Of a stretch of DNA of 56,440 nucleotides, positions 1 through 13,533 are shown in pieces. Positions within the stretch are counted from its first letter, which is position 1. Each line of letters begins with the position of its first letter. This DNA comes from Pseudomonadota bacterium (GTDB taxonomy: Bacteria > Pseudomonadota > Gammaproteobacteria > Xanthomonadales > Rhodanobacteraceae). The stretch lies in the NCBI GenBank assembly GCA_018240565.1, contig JAFEFO010000044.1:1-56440 (forward strand), in the 5' to 3' direction. Under the pieces are notes generated by a model. It had not been told where the DNA came from. It saw nothing but the letters and a program-made list of their open reading frames with translations, and did not search any database. The position numbers and the translations under genes were made by a program.

Positions 1-2564
<2,564 letters not shown>

Positions 2565-2635
2565 GAGGTAAGCAGGACTTTGAAGGAATGATGGAACACG
2601 GCAGCGCGTCGGCCGCCGTGGCGAAGGGCCGCGGC

Positions 2636-2663
2636 ATGATACGGCGCTGCGCGCAGTTTGCAA
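2636..2663 (-). promoter_or_regulatory. Putative sigma70 promoter of secA
   Basis: On the minus strand a TTGCAA -35 hexamer (2663-2658) is separated by 16 bp from a TATCAT -10 hexamer (2641-2636). The hexamers sit about 70 bp upstream of the secA start. Assignment is by eye from consensus only. Confidence 0.5.
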
Positions 2664-2665
2664 GG

Positions 2666-2691
2666 GAATGGGGTCGCTCGCGGCCCCATTC
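2666..2691. repeat. GC-rich hairpin between M23 peptidase gene and secA
   Basis: GAATGGGG (2666-2673) and CCCCATTC (2684-2691) form an 8-bp perfect stem with a 10-nt loop. It lies downstream of the minus-strand M23 gene and upstream of the secA promoter. No U-run follows the stem on the minus strand, so it is not a canonical intrinsic terminator; an A7 run (T7 on the minus strand) instead lies between the M23 stop and the hairpin. It could still end the M23 transcript, but the function is unknown. Confidence 0.45.
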
Positions 2692-2717
2692 AAGGGAATT
2701 TCAAAAAAAGCGCGAAA

Positions 2718-3677
2718 TCAGATCTTCTTCGTCGCCGCGTTCACATAGGCGATGGGATTCACCGCGCGACCGTGCAGCCAGACTTCGAAATGGCAATGCG
2801 GACCCGTGGCGCGACCGGTCGATCCGACAAGCGCGATCGTCTGCCCGGCGCGAACACGCTCGCCGACGGTCGCCAGGTTCTTGCTGTTGTGGGCATAGCG
2901 GGTCATGTAACCGTTGCCGTGGTCGATCTCGACCACGTTGCCGTATCCGCTGCGCTGGCCGACGTAGGTGATCACGCCATCGGCCACGGCGTGGATCGCG
3001 GTGCCCGCCGGCGCATCGAAATCGATGCCGAGGTGGTGTTCGATGCTTCCGCCCATCGGATCGGTACGCGAGCCGTAACCGGAACCGATATAGCCGTTCG
3101 CCACGGGATAGCCCTTGGGCATCAGCTCGTTGTCGACGCGGCGATCCAGCAACAGCTGTTCGAGCACGTTCAGGCGCGTTTCCTCGTCGCGGAACTGGCC
3201 GCGCAAACTGGCGATGTTGTCCGCCAGATCGGCATTCAGCGGTAACGGCTTCGCATTCGCGTCTTCCGGCCCGCCGAGGCCGGGTTCGGAGGCAAAATCG
3301 AATTCGTCCGGATCGAGCTTGCCGACCTGGGCCAGGCGCTGGCCCAGCGCATCCAGGCGCAGAGCGCGCGCCTGTAGCGAGCCAAGCTGGACGGCCAGTG
3401 CATTCAGGTTGCGCTGCGAGGAGGATTCGAGTTGGCTGACGCTTTGCTGTTGCACGCCGATTTGCGCCTGCAAGGCGCGCAGCTCATGCAAGGCGCGGCT
3501 TTGCGGGTTGGCGAACAGCAATGCGGCGGCAAACCCCGCGCCGCCGAAACACAGAATGCACAACAGGGCCAGGCCAGCCAGCTTGGCGCGCATGCGCCAG
3601 CATTTGAGGTCCAGCGCCCTGGGGGTGGCGTGCGGCTTGGCGACGATTATGATGTTCATGCCGACGGGCTCTTTCAT
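2718..3677 (-). CDS. M23-family peptidoglycan endopeptidase, membrane anchored
   Basis: This LytM/M23 metalloendopeptidase, predicted to cut peptidoglycan cross-links, has about 319 residues. It has a basic N-terminus, one transmembrane segment at about residues 30-50, a coiled-coil region (ALQAQIGVQQQSVSQLES), then the M23 domain. Domain motifs include HLGIDFDAPAGTAIHAVADG (zinc ligands H and D) and GPHCHFEVW (the HxH pair). The start at 3677 is chosen because GGTGGA lies about 7 nt upstream; an internal ATG at 3659 lacks a clear ribosome site. The gene is divergent from the DUF721 gene, with only 12 bp between start codons. The same arrangement beside secA and lpxC is familiar from xanthomonads. 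The exact bond cleaved cannot be told from sequence. Confidence 0.9.
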   Translation of the reverse strand: MKEPVGMNIIIVAKPHATPRALDLKCWRMRAKLAGLALLCILCFGGAGFAAALLFANPQSRALHELRALQAQIGVQQQSVSQLESSSQRNLNALAVQLGSLQARALRLDALGQRLAQVGKLDPDEFDFASEPGLGGPEDANAKPLPLNADLADNIASLRGQFRDEETRLNVLEQLLLDRRVDNELMPKGYPVANGYIGSGYGSRTDPMGGSIEHHLGIDFDAPAGTAIHAVADGVITYVGQRSGYGNVVEIDHGNGYMTRYAHNSKNLATVGERVRAGQTIALVGSTGRATGPHCHFEVWLHGRAVNPIAYVNAATKKI

Positions 3678-3689
3678 CCGGGTTCCACC

Positions 3690-4130
3690 ATGCAAAGCGC
3701 GTCCAGAAAACGTCAACCCGCCAAAACCGTTGGCGAAGTTCCCGCCGTCGCCGCGCTGGCCGCGCATGCGAAGGCGTTGGACGCATTGGACCGCTCTTTG
3801 CGCCAGTGCCTGCCGGATCCGCTGCGCCGCCAATGTTGCCTGGCGGATCTGCGGGCCGGCCGGCTCGTCTTTCTGGCGTCATCCCCGGCGTGGGCGGCCA
3901 AACTGCGGTTTCATCAAACCGCGCTGCTGGCCGCGGCGCGCCTGACCACCGGCGCACCCGTCGGAAAATTCGCCGTGAAAGTGGCACCCCTGCCCCCCGT
4001 TCCCCCGGAGCAGACCAGGCGTAGACCGCTTTCGCATACCGCTGCGGAACATCTCAAGGCAGCGGCGCATTCCGTCGCCGACCCGGAACTCCGGGCCGCG
4101 TACCTCCGTCTGGCATCCCTTGCCGAGTGA
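3690..4130 (+). CDS. DUF721/DciA-family protein
   Basis: A 146-residue protein with a DUF721-type core at about residues 20-75: hydrophobic strand pattern DLRAGRLVFLASSPAWAAKL followed by a helix (RFHQTALLAAARL). DUF721 corresponds to DciA, a loader or partner of the replicative helicase DnaB in bacteria that lack DnaC. Whether this short copy is that loader or a paralogue is unknown. The ATG at 3690 was chosen because upstream in-frame codons lie inside the divergent M23 gene. The gene converges on lpxC, with 27 bp between stops. It is the only plus-strand gene among the first 22 kb of minus-strand genes. Confidence 0.75.
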   Translation: MQSASRKRQPAKTVGEVPAVAALAAHAKALDALDRSLRQCLPDPLRRQCCLADLRAGRLVFLASSPAWAAKLRFHQTALLAAARLTTGAPVGKFAVKVAPLPPVPPEQTRRRPLSHTAAEHLKAAAHSVADPELRAAYLRLASLAE

Positions 4131-4157
4131 TTTTCTTCTTCCCGCGAAGCTAACTCT

Positions 4158-5069
4158 TCACACCGCCTGCGCCGGATGGGCGTAGGAAATCGGCGCCTTG
4201 GCCGGGTCCTCGAACACGACTTCTTCCCAGGCCTTCTTTTCCGCGATCAGGGCGCGCAGGAGCTTGTTGTTCAATTCATGGCCCGACTTGTGGCCGTAGA
4301 ACGCGCCGATCAGGCTGTGCCCGAGCAGGTACAGGTCGCCGATGGCGTCGAGGATCTTGTGCTTGACGAACTCGTCCTCGTAGCGCAAACCATCTTCGTT
4401 GAGCACGCGGTAGTCGTCGAGGACGATGGCGTTGTCCATCGAACCGCCCAGCGCGAGGTTTCTCTCACGCAGCATTTCGATGTCGCGCATGAATCCGAAT
4501 GTGCGCGCGCGCGAGACTTCCTTGACGAACGAGGTGGTGGAAAAATCGATTTCCGCGCTGGAAGTGCGGCGGGTGAAGATGGGGTGGTCGAAATCGATGG
4601 AAAACCCGACCTTGAAGCCGTCGAACGGCTCGAAGCGCGCCCATTTGTCGCCATCGCGCACGATGATCGGCTTCTTGATGCGCACGAAGCGCTTGGCCGC
4701 GGACTGTTCCTCGATCCCCGCCGACTGCAGCAGGAACACGAACGGACCGGCGCTGCCGTCCATGATCGGCACTTCCGGCGCGGACAGGTCCACGTAGGCA
4801 TTGTCGATTCCGAGACCAGCGATGGCTGACAACAGATGTTCGATGGTGGCGATGCGCACATCGCCCTTTACCAGGGTCGTCGATAGCCGGGTATCACCGA
4901 CGTTCTCGCAGCACGAGCGGATTTCGACGGGTTGATCCATGTCGACGCGGCGAAACACGATGCCGGTATCGACCGCGGCGGGACGCAGGGTCATGTACAC
5001 CTTTTCGCCGGTATGCAAACCGACGCCCGTCGCGCGAATCACGTTCTTGAGTGTGCGCTGTCTGATCAT
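4158..5069 (-). CDS. lpxC: UDP-3-O-acyl-N-acetylglucosamine deacetylase
   Basis: LpxC performs the committed deacetylation of lipid A synthesis in the cytoplasm and is a zinc enzyme. The product is 303 residues (E. coli 305). The zinc ligands are visible as H78 in TIEHLLSA and H237/D241 in [11 protein letters not shown], with the catalytic histidine H264 in KSGHELNNK. The start [10 protein letters not shown] matches the family; an open upstream extension is rejected because it lacks family sequence. It follows ftsZ at 255 bp, the usual dcw-distal position, and that gap contains a terminator-like hairpin, so lpxC probably has its own promoter. A weak candidate (TTTTCC, 17 bp, TACGAT) lies about 60 bp upstream of the ATG. 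Confidence 0.97.
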   Translation of the reverse strand: MIRQRTLKNVIRATGVGLHTGEKVYMTLRPAAVDTGIVFRRVDMDQPVEIRSCCENVGDTRLSTTLVKGDVRIATIEHLLSAIAGLGIDNAYVDLSAPEVPIMDGSAGPFVFLLQSAGIEEQSAAKRFVRIKKPIIVRDGDKWARFEPFDGFKVGFSIDFDHPIFTRRTSSAEIDFSTTSFVKEVSRARTFGFMRDIEMLRERNLALGGSMDNAIVLDDYRVLNEDGLRYEDEFVKHKILDAIGDLYLLGHSLIGAFYGHKSGHELNNKLLRALIAEKKAWEEVVFEDPAKAPISYAHPAQAV

Positions 5070-5232
5070 TTTCTTATGTGTCCCCTGGGGCAGGAGCGGC
5101 AAAACGCGCGGAATCGTAACACAGCCTGACCGGCCGGAAAAGTAAATCGGTGCAAAATTCCCACACTTTGTTGCACAAATACAACACGCGATCCATGGCG
5201 ATGTGGGCTGCGGTCGGCGCACGCCGCGATCC

Positions 5233-5264
5233 AAAGAAAACGGCGACGACACAAGGTCGCCGCC
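5233..5264 (-). terminator. Intrinsic terminator after ftsZ (end of dcw cluster)
   Basis: On the minus strand a 9-bp stem (GGCGGCGAC / GTCGTCGCC, one G-U pair, loop CTTGT) is followed by GTTTTCTTT. It lies about 60 bp beyond the ftsZ stop. A second perfect 9-bp hairpin, at 5277-5300, lies between it and ftsZ. Confidence 0.7.
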
Positions 5265-5276
5265 GTTGGCGGAGGA

Positions 5277-5300
5277 CGGCACGGCTACGCCGCCGTGCCG
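5277..5300. repeat. Perfect hairpin just downstream of ftsZ
   Basis: CGGCACGGC (5277-5285) and GCCGTGCCG (5292-5300) flank a 6-nt loop, giving a perfect 9-bp stem 25 bp after the ftsZ stop. No U-run follows, so it may protect the mRNA 3' end or assist the terminator next to it. Confidence 0.5.
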
Positions 5301-5324
5301 CAGTTCTACTCGTCAAGCAACGCG

Positions 5325-6500
<1,176 letters not shown>

Positions 6501-6864
6501 GATTCCCTACCTCCGCAAGCCTTGAGTTGAACCGCATGGATATAGTTGTGATTCGCCGTCGGCATCTCCTGACGCCGCCAGCCGCGCGGAGCAGGCGTAT
6601 GCCCCGCGCGTTGCCCGTTGCCGGGCGCAGGTCCGTTTCGGACCCTGCCGCGCTTCCGTGCGCGGCGATGTGCTTTTGCCATTCTCCCGTTTGCGCGAGA
6701 CGGCCCAAGTTGTAGCCCCCTCTCCCCCGAACTCGTTCGGGGGAGAGGGCTGGGGTGAGGGGGCAGCATTCCGTGCTACTGCAACGTCACTGGCAACCGA
6801 CGCGCATCCCCCCTCACCCTCCCCTCTCCCCCATCGCTTTGCGATGGGGGAGAGGGTATTCATG
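6501..6864. other. ftsA-ftsZ intergenic spacer (364 bp)
   Basis: There is no gene here. The ftsA-proximal 145 bp is the REP-like inverted pair listed separately. The ftsZ-proximal part (6501-6713) contains small hairpins (GGTCCG AAA CGGACC; GCCCG GCAA CGGGC) and the ftsZ ribosome site. No convincing -35/-10 pair was found, although an AT-rich ACTATATCC stretch lies about 45 bp before the ftsZ start. Confidence 0.7.
6714..6856. repeat. REP-like inverted pair (BIME-like element)
   Basis: There are two related palindromes. The first (6718-6749) has a perfect 15-bp stem, CCCTCTCCCCCGAAC / GTTCGGGGGAGAGGG, followed by a GGGGTGAGGGGG tail. The second, at about 6823-6856, has a 16-bp stem, CCCTCTCCCCCATCGC / GCGATGGGGGAGAGGG, preceded by the tail in the opposite orientation (CCCCCCTCACCCTC). 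Two such units facing each other match the organisation of bacterial interspersed mosaic elements. The same CCTCTCCC palindrome family recurs inside murE. REPs of this kind are mobilised by RAYT transposases; none is in the window. Confidence 0.85.
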
Positions 6865-8103
6865 TCAAAACTCTCCCTTGATCCACTGCATCACCCGCTC
6901 CATCACATTGCCGGTGCCGCTGCCGGAAGCGGGCATCGGCGTGCGCGCGTTGTCCTGCCGGCTGCCGTACAGCAACAGGCCCACGCCGGTGGCGTGGATC
7001 GGATTGCCGACCACGTCGGTCAATCCGGTCACGTGCTGCGGCAGTCCCACGCGCACCGGCAGGTGGAATACCTCCTCGGCGAGCTCGACCACGCCCTCCA
7101 TCCGTGCCGCGCCACCGGTCAGCACGATGCCGGCGGCGACCATGCTCTCGAACCCGGAGCGGCGCAGCTCGGCCTGCACCATGCCGAACAGCTCCTCGTA
7201 GCGCGGCTGCACCCATTCGGCCAGCGTCTGCCGCGCCAGCCGCCGTGGCGGACGATCGCCGACGCTGGGCACCTGGATGGTTTCCTCGGCGTGCGCGAGC
7301 TGGGCCAGCGCACAGGCGTACTTGACCTTGATTTCCTCGGCATGCGCGGTCGGCGTGCGGAAGCCATGGGCGATGTCGTTGGTGACCTGGTCGCCGCCGA
7401 TCGGCAGGCTCGCGGTGTGCCGGATCGCGCCCTGGATGTAGATCGCGATGTCCGTGGTGCCGGCGCCGACATCGACCATGCACACGCCCAGTTCGCGCTC
7501 GTCCGGGACCAGGATCGCCTTGCTCGAGGCGATCGCCGCCGGTATCAGGTCGTCGACCTGCAAGCCGCAGCGGTTCACGCACTTGGTGATGTTCTGCGCC
7601 GTGCTCACCGCACCGGTGACGATGTGCACGTTCGCCTCCAGGCGCACGCCGCTCATGCCGATCGGATGGCGGATGTCTTCCTGGCCGTCGACGATGTATT
7701 CCTGCGGTTCCTTGTACAGCACGCGCTGGTCGGCGGGGATGGCCACCGCGCAGGCGGCGTCGAGCACGTGCTCGATATCCGCCGCCGTCACTTCGCGATC
7801 GCGGATCGGCGCGGTGCCGTGCGAATTGCGCCCGTTGATGTGGCTGCCGGAGATGCCGGCGTAGACCGAACGGATTTCGCAGCCGGCCATGAGTTCGGCT
7901 TCCTCGACCGCGCGCTGGATCGATTGCACGGTCGATTCGATGTCCACCACCACGCCACGCTTGAGTCCGTGCGAGGCATGCGAGCCGATGCCGATCACCT
8001 CGACGGTCTCGCCCGGCGTGTACTCGCCGACGATCGCCACGACCTTGGACGTGCCGATGTCCAGGCCCACGATCAGGGATTTGTCGCTCTTGGCCTTGGT
8101 CAT
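6865..8103 (-). CDS. ftsA: Cell division actin-like protein FtsA
   Basis: FtsA is the actin-family ATPase that tethers FtsZ to the inner membrane. The product has 412 residues (E. coli 420). Visible are the phosphate-1 motif LIVGLDIGTSKVVAIVGEY, the SHI-containing 1C domain (ISGSHINGRNSHG), the phosphate-2 motif VCMVDVGAGTTDIAIY, and the C-terminal amphipathic membrane anchor (NVMERVMQWIKGEF). The start at 8103 overlaps the ftsQ stop as ATGA, implying translational coupling. The downstream spacer to ftsZ is enlarged by REP-like repeats. Confidence 0.97.
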   Translation of the reverse strand: MTKAKSDKSLIVGLDIGTSKVVAIVGEYTPGETVEVIGIGSHASHGLKRGVVVDIESTVQSIQRAVEEAELMAGCEIRSVYAGISGSHINGRNSHGTAPIRDREVTAADIEHVLDAACAVAIPADQRVLYKEPQEYIVDGQEDIRHPIGMSGVRLEANVHIVTGAVSTAQNITKCVNRCGLQVDDLIPAAIASSKAILVPDERELGVCMVDVGAGTTDIAIYIQGAIRHTASLPIGGDQVTNDIAHGFRTPTAHAEEIKVKYACALAQLAHAEETIQVPSVGDRPPRRLARQTLAEWVQPRYEELFGMVQAELRRSGFESMVAAGIVLTGGAARMEGVVELAEEVFHLPVRVGLPQHVTGLTDVVGNPIHATGVGLLLYGSRQDNARTPMPASGSGTGNVMERVMQWIKGEF

Positions 8104-8882
8104 GTGTGCGTCTCGGGCGCGTTCTGCGCACTTGCCTTGGGTTGGTCGGAGGGCGTCACCGGCGGTGCTACCGGCGCAGGCGTCGCGGCCCACAACACCG
8201 CAAAACCGTTGCTGTAGCGCAGGTCCGCGTGCTGGAATCCGCCGGCGTGCGCCGCATTCAATTGCGGCAGCACGGCGAGGAAACGCGTCAGCCGCGCATC
8301 GACGAGCTTGTGGCCGAGCAGGACCTGCGCGCCATTGGCGAGCGTGAGCGTCCAGCTGCCGCGCGCGCTCAGGCTCACGCCGGACAGCCTCAGGCCGCTG
8401 CCGGTAAACCGGTGCACGAGGTCCGAATAGAAATCGACTACCTGCGGCAGCGCGTCGTCGGGACCGTCGAGTTGCGGCAGTCCCTGCAGCGCATCGCCGC
8501 CGGGCACCGTGAACAGCGTGCCATCGTGATCGATCAGGCGCCCGCCGCCCCAGCGCGCAAATGGCGCGCGTTCGCGTACCTGCAGGACCAGGGTATCCGG
8601 CCAGCGCTTGCGCGCTTCCACGCTCGCCACCCACGGCAGGCGCGCCACCGCGGCGCGCACGGCATCCAGGTCCAGCGCGAAGAAACCCTTGCCCAATTGC
8701 GTGGTTGCCGCGGCGCGAATCTGCTCGGCGCTGACATGGTTGTACTCGGCCTCGACCTGCAGATAACGCACCGGCCAGCGATTCGTCGCGAACCAGCCTT
8801 CGAGCACGCCGACGACCGGCAGGGCGACCAGTGCCAGGGCGATCAGCCACGCCACGGACTTGAGCACGAAGCGACTGCTCAT
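8100..8882 (-). CDS. ftsQ: Cell division protein FtsQ
   Basis: FtsQ is a bitopic divisome protein that links FtsB/FtsL to early division proteins. The product has 260 residues: a short cytoplasmic N-terminus, one transmembrane segment ([20 protein letters not shown]), a POTRA-like domain beginning [19 protein letters not shown], then the beta domain. The Ala/Pro-rich C-terminus ([12 protein letters not shown]) is probably disordered. It overlaps ddlB upstream and ftsA downstream by 4 bp (ATGA) each. Longer upstream in-frame sequence lies within ddlB and is not family-like. Confidence 0.95.
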   Translation of the reverse strand: MSSRFVLKSVAWLIALALVALPVVGVLEGWFATNRWPVRYLQVEAEYNHVSAEQIRAAATTQLGKGFFALDLDAVRAAVARLPWVASVEARKRWPDTLVLQVRERAPFARWGGGRLIDHDGTLFTVPGGDALQGLPQLDGPDDALPQVVDFYSDLVHRFTGSGLRLSGVSLSARGSWTLTLANGAQVLLGHKLVDARLTRFLAVLPQLNAAHAGGFQHADLRYSNGFAVLWAATPAPVAPPVTPSDQPKASAQNAPETHT

Positions 8883-9814
8883 GGCGCCGCTCCTTCCGCA
8901 ACGCTCGTCTCCAGGATGCGCCAGCAAAGTTCTTCGAAATCGATGCCGACCGCGCGCGCGGCCTTGGGCACCAGCGAGTGCGAGGTCATGCCCGGCGTGG
9001 TGTTGACCTCGAGCAGGAAGAATTTCCCCGCGCGATCGCGCATGAAATCCACGCGCCCCCAGCCCGAACAACCGGCCGCAGTGAACGCGGCCAGCGCCAG
9101 CGCACGGATTTCGCGTTCGCCGGCCTCGTCCAGTCCCGGACATACATATTGCGTGTCGTCGGCGACGTACTTGGCGTGATAGTCGTAGAACTCGCCGGCC
9201 GGCACGATGCGGATCGATGGCAAGGCCGCGTCATGCAAGATCCCGACCGTGAATTCGTCGCCGTCGATGAGCTGTTCGATCAGCAATTCACCGTCGTAGC
9301 GCGCGGCCTGCTCCACTGCCGCGGCAAGATCGGCCTGCTTGCGCACGCGCGTGATGCCGACGCTGGAACCCTCGTGCGAGGGTTTCACCACGACCGGCAG
9401 GCCGAGCTGCGCAATGGCTGCGCCGATATTCCCGCCCTTGGCGAAGCGCGCGTAGCCCGGCGTCGGCAGCCCAAGCGATTGCCACACCTGCTTGGTGCGG
9501 ATTTTATCCATCGACAGCGCCGAGCCGAGCACGCCGGAACCGGTGACCGGCACGCCGAGCGAGGCCAGCGCACCCTGCAGCACGCCGTCTTCGCCGCCGC
9601 GACCGTGCAGGATGTTGAACACGCGCGCAAAGTGCCCGGCGCGCAAGGCATCGAGCAGGGCCGGAATGCCGTCGATGCCGTGTGCGTCCACGCCGCGCGC
9701 CTTGAGCGCGGCGAGCACGTTCTGCCCGGAGTTGAGCGACACCTCGCGCTCGGCGGAATTGCCGCCCATGACCACGGCGACACGCCCGAATTGCCTGGCA
9801 TCGGCGATGCGCAT
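8879..9814 (-). CDS. ddlB: D-alanine--D-alanine ligase
   Basis: This ATP-grasp ligase makes the D-Ala-D-Ala dipeptide for the peptidoglycan precursor. The product has 311 residues, starting with [21 protein letters not shown]. Other motifs are [29 protein letters not shown] (ATP-grasp loop) and [20 protein letters not shown] (metal and D-Ala binding). It is coupled to murC by a TGATG overlap and to ftsQ by ATGA, the standard dcw order. Confidence 0.97.
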   Translation of the reverse strand: MRIADARQFGRVAVVMGGNSAEREVSLNSGQNVLAALKARGVDAHGIDGIPALLDALRAGHFARVFNILHGRGGEDGVLQGALASLGVPVTGSGVLGSALSMDKIRTKQVWQSLGLPTPGYARFAKGGNIGAAIAQLGLPVVVKPSHEGSSVGITRVRKQADLAAAVEQAARYDGELLIEQLIDGDEFTVGILHDAALPSIRIVPAGEFYDYHAKYVADDTQYVCPGLDEAGEREIRALALAAFTAAGCSGWGRVDFMRDRAGKFFLLEVNTTPGMTSHSLVPKAARAVGIDFEELCWRILETSVAEGAAP

Positions 9815-11268
9815 CAGCCTGCCCTCCGTGTTTGCAGCGTCCCGGCCGTGGCGATGTCGTTCGCCGCCGCGCCGATGTCGCCCGCGCCCATCAACAGCAA
9901 CAGATCGTCGGCGCGCAGCAGCGCCGGCAGTGCCTGCTTCAGTTCGCGCGGATGCGACACGAAGACCGGATCGACCTTGCCGCGCGCGCGCACCGCGCGT
10001 GCCAGCGCGCGGCCGTCCGCACCGGCGATCGGCGCTTCGCCAGCCGGATACACATCGGTCAACACCAGCACGTCGACCTCGGCCAGCACGGCGGCGAAAT
10101 CGTCGAGCAGGTCGCGGGTGCGCGTGTAGCGATGCGGCTGGAAGACGACGACGAGGCGCCGATCCGGCCAGCCGCCGCGCGCGGCCGCGAATACGGCGGC
10201 GAGCTCGCGCGGGTGATGACCGTAATCATCGACGAGCAACACGCGGCCATCGTCGATGCGGATCTCGCCGCGATCCTGGAAGCGCCGCCCGACGCCCTGG
10301 AATTTCTCCAGCGCCTGCGCAATCGTCGGTGCATCCACGCCAAGCTGCCAGCCAACCGCGGCGGCGGCCAGTGCATTGCGCACGTTGTGCAATCCCGGCA
10401 GGTTCAACGCCACGGCCTGCGCCGGCAGGTTCGGCAGATGCAGGTCGAAGTGCATGCGTGCACCGCTCTGGCGGACGTTGCTGGCGCGCACGTCGGCGAC
10501 GGTTGCCATGGACTCGGCATCGATCGCATAGGTCAGCGTGCGCCGCACCGTATTGCGTGCCAGTTCCGCGACATTGGCATCGTCCACGCACAACACCGCG
10601 ACGCCATAGAACGGCAAACGGTGCAGGAAATCGGCGAACGCCTTCTTCACGTGCTCGAAATCGCCGCCGTAGTTTTCCAGATGATCCGCGTCGATGTTGG
10701 TGACGATGGCGACGACGGGATTGAGCAGCAGGAATGAGCCATCCGACTCGTCCGCCTCGGCGACGAGGTAATCGCCACTGCCCAGGCGGGCGTTGGCACC
10801 GGCGGCGAGAAGCTGGCCACCGATCACGAAGGTGGGATCAAGCCCGGCCTGCGCGAGCACGCTGGCGGTCAGGCTCGTGGTCGTGGTCTTGCCGTGCGTG
10901 CCGGCAACGGCGATGCCGCGGCGGAAACGCATCAACTCGCCGAGCATTTCGGCGCGCGGCACCACGGGCACACGCCGCGCATGCGCGTCAACGAGTTCCG
11001 GATTGTCCGGCCGGATCGCGCTGGAAACGACCAGCACGTCGGCGTCAGCGATATTCACCGCGGCATGGCCTTTGTGGATTTGCATGCCCATGCCGGCCAG
11101 GCGCCGCGTCGTCGCCGAGTCGCTGTTGTCCGACCCGGAAACCGCATAGCCCAGGTTGTGCAGCACCTCGGCGATGCCGCTCATGCCGGCGCCGCCGATG
11201 CCGACGAAGTGCACGCGCCGGAAGTCGGTCATGATGTCCGCATGGCTGGTCAGGCGGCGCGGCGTCAT
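9814..11268 (-). CDS. murC: UDP-N-acetylmuramate--L-alanine ligase
   Basis: MurC adds L-Ala to UDP-MurNAc in the cytoplasm. The product has 484 residues. The N-terminal Rossmann motif is [18 protein letters not shown], the ATP loop [12 protein letters not shown], and the C-terminal domain has [10 protein letters not shown]. The start MTPRRL at 11268 is preceded by GGAGG and overlaps the murG stop as ATGA; it adds about 18 residues before the conserved [11 protein letters not shown] start, which is a possible alternative. It lies between murG and ddlB in the usual order. Confidence 0.97.
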   Translation of the reverse strand: MTPRRLTSHADIMTDFRRVHFVGIGGAGMSGIAEVLHNLGYAVSGSDNSDSATTRRLAGMGMQIHKGHAAVNIADADVLVVSSAIRPDNPELVDAHARRVPVVPRAEMLGELMRFRRGIAVAGTHGKTTTTSLTASVLAQAGLDPTFVIGGQLLAAGANARLGSGDYLVAEADESDGSFLLLNPVVAIVTNIDADHLENYGGDFEHVKKAFADFLHRLPFYGVAVLCVDDANVAELARNTVRRTLTYAIDAESMATVADVRASNVRQSGARMHFDLHLPNLPAQAVALNLPGLHNVRNALAAAAVGWQLGVDAPTIAQALEKFQGVGRRFQDRGEIRIDDGRVLLVDDYGHHPRELAAVFAAARGGWPDRRLVVVFQPHRYTRTRDLLDDFAAVLAEVDVLVLTDVYPAGEAPIAGADGRALARAVRARGKVDPVFVSHPRELKQALPALLRADDLLLLMGAGDIGAAANDIATAGTLQTRRAG

Positions 11269-12335
11269 TTCGCCACCTCCAGGCACACGTCGGCGATGCG
11301 CGCCGCCGCATGCGGCTTGGCCTGTCGGCGTGCCGAGCGTGCCATCGCCAGCAGGTGGGCACGATCGCCGATCGCTTCGAATGCACGACCCAGGCGACCG
11401 GCGAAATCCGCGCCTTCGGCGACCAGCTTCGCTCCGCCCGCCGCGACCATCGCCTCGGCATTCTTCGTCTGGTGGTCATCCACGGCGTGCGGGAACGGCA
11501 CTAAAATCGAGGGCGCCCCGGCGGCGGCGAGTTCGGCGAGCGTGAGTGCGCCGGAACGGCAGATCACCAGGTCCGCCCAGGCGTACGCCGAGGCCATGTC
11601 TTTCTCGAACGGCACCACTTCCGCATCGATGCCGGCCGCCAGATACGCATTGCGCGCCTTGTCGAAATGCGCCTCGCCGCACTGGTGGCGCACGGCCACC
11701 GGCAACTTCGACCCGCGTCGGCGCAGCACCTCGGGCAACGCCGCATTGAGGCTCTGCGCGCCCTGGCTGCCGCCGAGCACCAGGAGTTTCAACGCACCCT
11801 CGCGGCCCGCATAGCGCTGCTCGGGTGGCGCGATCCGTTCGATCGATTCGCGCACCGGGTTGCCGACCCACTCGGCGCCGGCAAACACCCCGTCGAATCC
11901 GGTGAGCACGCGCGCGGCTTTTTTCGCCAGCAGGCGATTGGTCTTGCCGGCAATGCTGTTCTGCTCGTGCACGACCAGCGGGATCTTCAGCAGGCGCGCG
12001 GCGAGGCCGCCCGGCGCCGCGGCGTAGCCGCCGAGCGCGAGTACGCTGCGCGGGCGGAATTTGCGCAGGACCCGGCGTGCGCCGAGCACCGCGCCGGCAA
12101 GCTGGAACGGCATGCCGAGCATGGCGGCCACGCCCTTGCCGCGCACGCCACGGATGGCGATCGTCTGCAGATCGATGCCATGCTGCGGTACGAGCTGCGT
12201 CTCCAGTCCCGCCTTGCCGCCGAGCCAGACCACCGGCACGCGCCGACGTTCAAGCTCCCTGGCGACGGCGATGCCGGGGAAGATGTGGCCACCGGTGCCA
12301 CCGGCCATGATCAGCACGGGCGGGTCCGTCATCAT
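11265..12335 (-). CDS. murG: Lipid II synthase (UDP-GlcNAc transferase) MurG
   Basis: This peripheral inner-membrane GT28 enzyme transfers GlcNAc to lipid I, making lipid II. The product has 356 residues (E. coli 355). The N-terminal [10 protein letters not shown] loop, the [13 protein letters not shown] segment, the second glycine loop [13 protein letters not shown] and the sugar-nucleotide site [21 protein letters not shown] are all visible. The ATG overlaps the ftsW stop by 4 bp, with a second ATG directly after it (MMTDPP). Confidence 0.97.
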   Translation of the reverse strand: MMTDPPVLIMAGGTGGHIFPGIAVARELERRRVPVVWLGGKAGLETQLVPQHGIDLQTIAIRGVRGKGVAAMLGMPFQLAGAVLGARRVLRKFRPRSVLALGGYAAAPGGLAARLLKIPLVVHEQNSIAGKTNRLLAKKAARVLTGFDGVFAGAEWVGNPVRESIERIAPPEQRYAGREGALKLLVLGGSQGAQSLNAALPEVLRRRGSKLPVAVRHQCGEAHFDKARNAYLAAGIDAEVVPFEKDMASAYAWADLVICRSGALTLAELAAAGAPSILVPFPHAVDDHQTKNAEAMVAAGGAKLVAEGADFAGRLGRAFEAIGDRAHLLAMARSARRQAKPHAAARIADVCLEVAK

Positions 12336-13531
12336 GCGCGCGTCCCCCGCAGCAAGGCTTCGGGCTTGGCGATTTGCGCGTCCGCCGGCAAGGCGCGCGA
12401 CACTTCGTAACTCACGCGCAGCAACACGCCGATGGCCGCACACGTCATGAGCACGCTCGATCCGCCCGAACTGATCAAGGGCAAGGTCAGGCCCTTGGTC
12501 GGCAGCACGCCGAGGTTCACGCCGATCGACACCAGCGCCTGCAGGCCGAGCATCAGGCCGATGCCGAAGGCACAATAGCCGGCATACAACTGGCCGCGAT
12601 CGATCGCGCGCAGGCCGAGCGCCAAGGCACGCCCGACCAGGACCGCAAACAGCGCGATCACCAGCGCGATGCCGGCGAAGCCGAGTTCTTCGGCGATCAC
12701 AGCGAGGATGAAATCGGTGTGCGCTTCGGGCAGGTAGAACAGCTTTTGCACGCTCGCACCCAGGCCCACGCCGAACCATTCGCCACGGCCGACCGCGATC
12801 AGCGCCTGGGTGAGCTGGAAGCCGTCATTGAACGGATCGGCCCACGGGTTGAGGAACGAGGTCAGGCGCTTGACGCGGTAGTCGCTGGTCAGCGCCGCCC
12901 AGCCGATCGCCGGCATCGCCGGAATGGCCAGGTACACCAGGTTGCGCATGCGCGCGCCGCCAAGCCAGAGCATGCCCACGCACACCGCGAGGATCAGCGC
13001 GGCGCTGCCGAAATCCGGCTGCATCAACAGCAGCACGACCAGCACAGCGGCGACGCCGATCGGCTTGATCACGCCGAAGAAGCGCGTGCGCACGGCGATG
13101 TTCTGGCGCACCAGGTAGCTGGCGAGAAAGAACACGAACAGCAGCTTCACCGCTTCGACCGACTGGAATCCGGCGATGCCCAGGCGCACCCAGCGCCGCG
13201 CACCGTTGATGCGCATGCCCACGCCCGGTGCGAACACCAGCAACAGCAGGATGATGGCGATGAGCAGCAGGCTCAACGCGTTGCGCTCGAACCAGGCGAG
13301 CTCGAGCGTCATCATCAATGCGCACAGGCCGACGCCAAGGCCGAGGAAGACCAGGTGGCGGAACAGGTAGTGGAAAGGCCCCGCATGCTGACCGTCGGCA
13401 ACGGCGATCGAACTCGACGCCACCATGATCACGCCCAGGCTCGCCAATGCGATGGCGACGACGATCAACACCGGGTCGTAACGGCCCCGGGTCTCGTCGC
13501 GACGTGTCGCCTGGCGGTCGAATCCAAACAT
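12332..13531 (-). CDS. ftsW: Lipid II polymerase / division protein FtsW
   Basis: This SEDS-family glycosyltransferase polymerises septal peptidoglycan with FtsI. The product has 399 residues with about ten hydrophobic segments. Conserved SEDS motifs include GARRWVRLG, the large periplasmic loop RLTSFLNPWADPFNDGFQLTQALIAVGRG, LPEAHTDFILAVIAEELGF, and PTKGLTLPLISSGGSS near the C-terminus. It directly follows mraY, separated only by a 17-codon reading frame; murD, which sits between mraY and ftsW in many proteobacteria, is absent. Confidence 0.97.
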   Translation of the reverse strand: MFGFDRQATRRDETRGRYDPVLIVVAIALASLGVIMVASSSIAVADGQHAGPFHYLFRHLVFLGLGVGLCALMMTLELAWFERNALSLLLIAIILLLLVFAPGVGMRINGARRWVRLGIAGFQSVEAVKLLFVFFLASYLVRQNIAVRTRFFGVIKPIGVAAVLVVLLLMQPDFGSAALILAVCVGMLWLGGARMRNLVYLAIPAMPAIGWAALTSDYRVKRLTSFLNPWADPFNDGFQLTQALIAVGRGEWFGVGLGASVQKLFYLPEAHTDFILAVIAEELGFAGIALVIALFAVLVGRALALGLRAIDRGQLYAGYCAFGIGLMLGLQALVSIGVNLGVLPTKGLTLPLISSGGSSVLMTCAAIGVLLRVSYEVSRALPADAQIAKPEALLRGTRA

Positions 13532-13533
13532 CT

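Noticed and set aside
6658..8217. 519-codon plus-strand open frame opposite ftsA
   Set aside because: Its start lies in the REP-like pair and its body mirrors ftsA; the translated sequence is Arg/His-rich without domain pattern.
6865..8901. Reading ftsA as a 678-residue fusion with upstream sequence
   Set aside because: The upstream part is an out-of-frame reading of ftsQ; the ATGA overlap and [17 protein letters not shown] start define ftsA.
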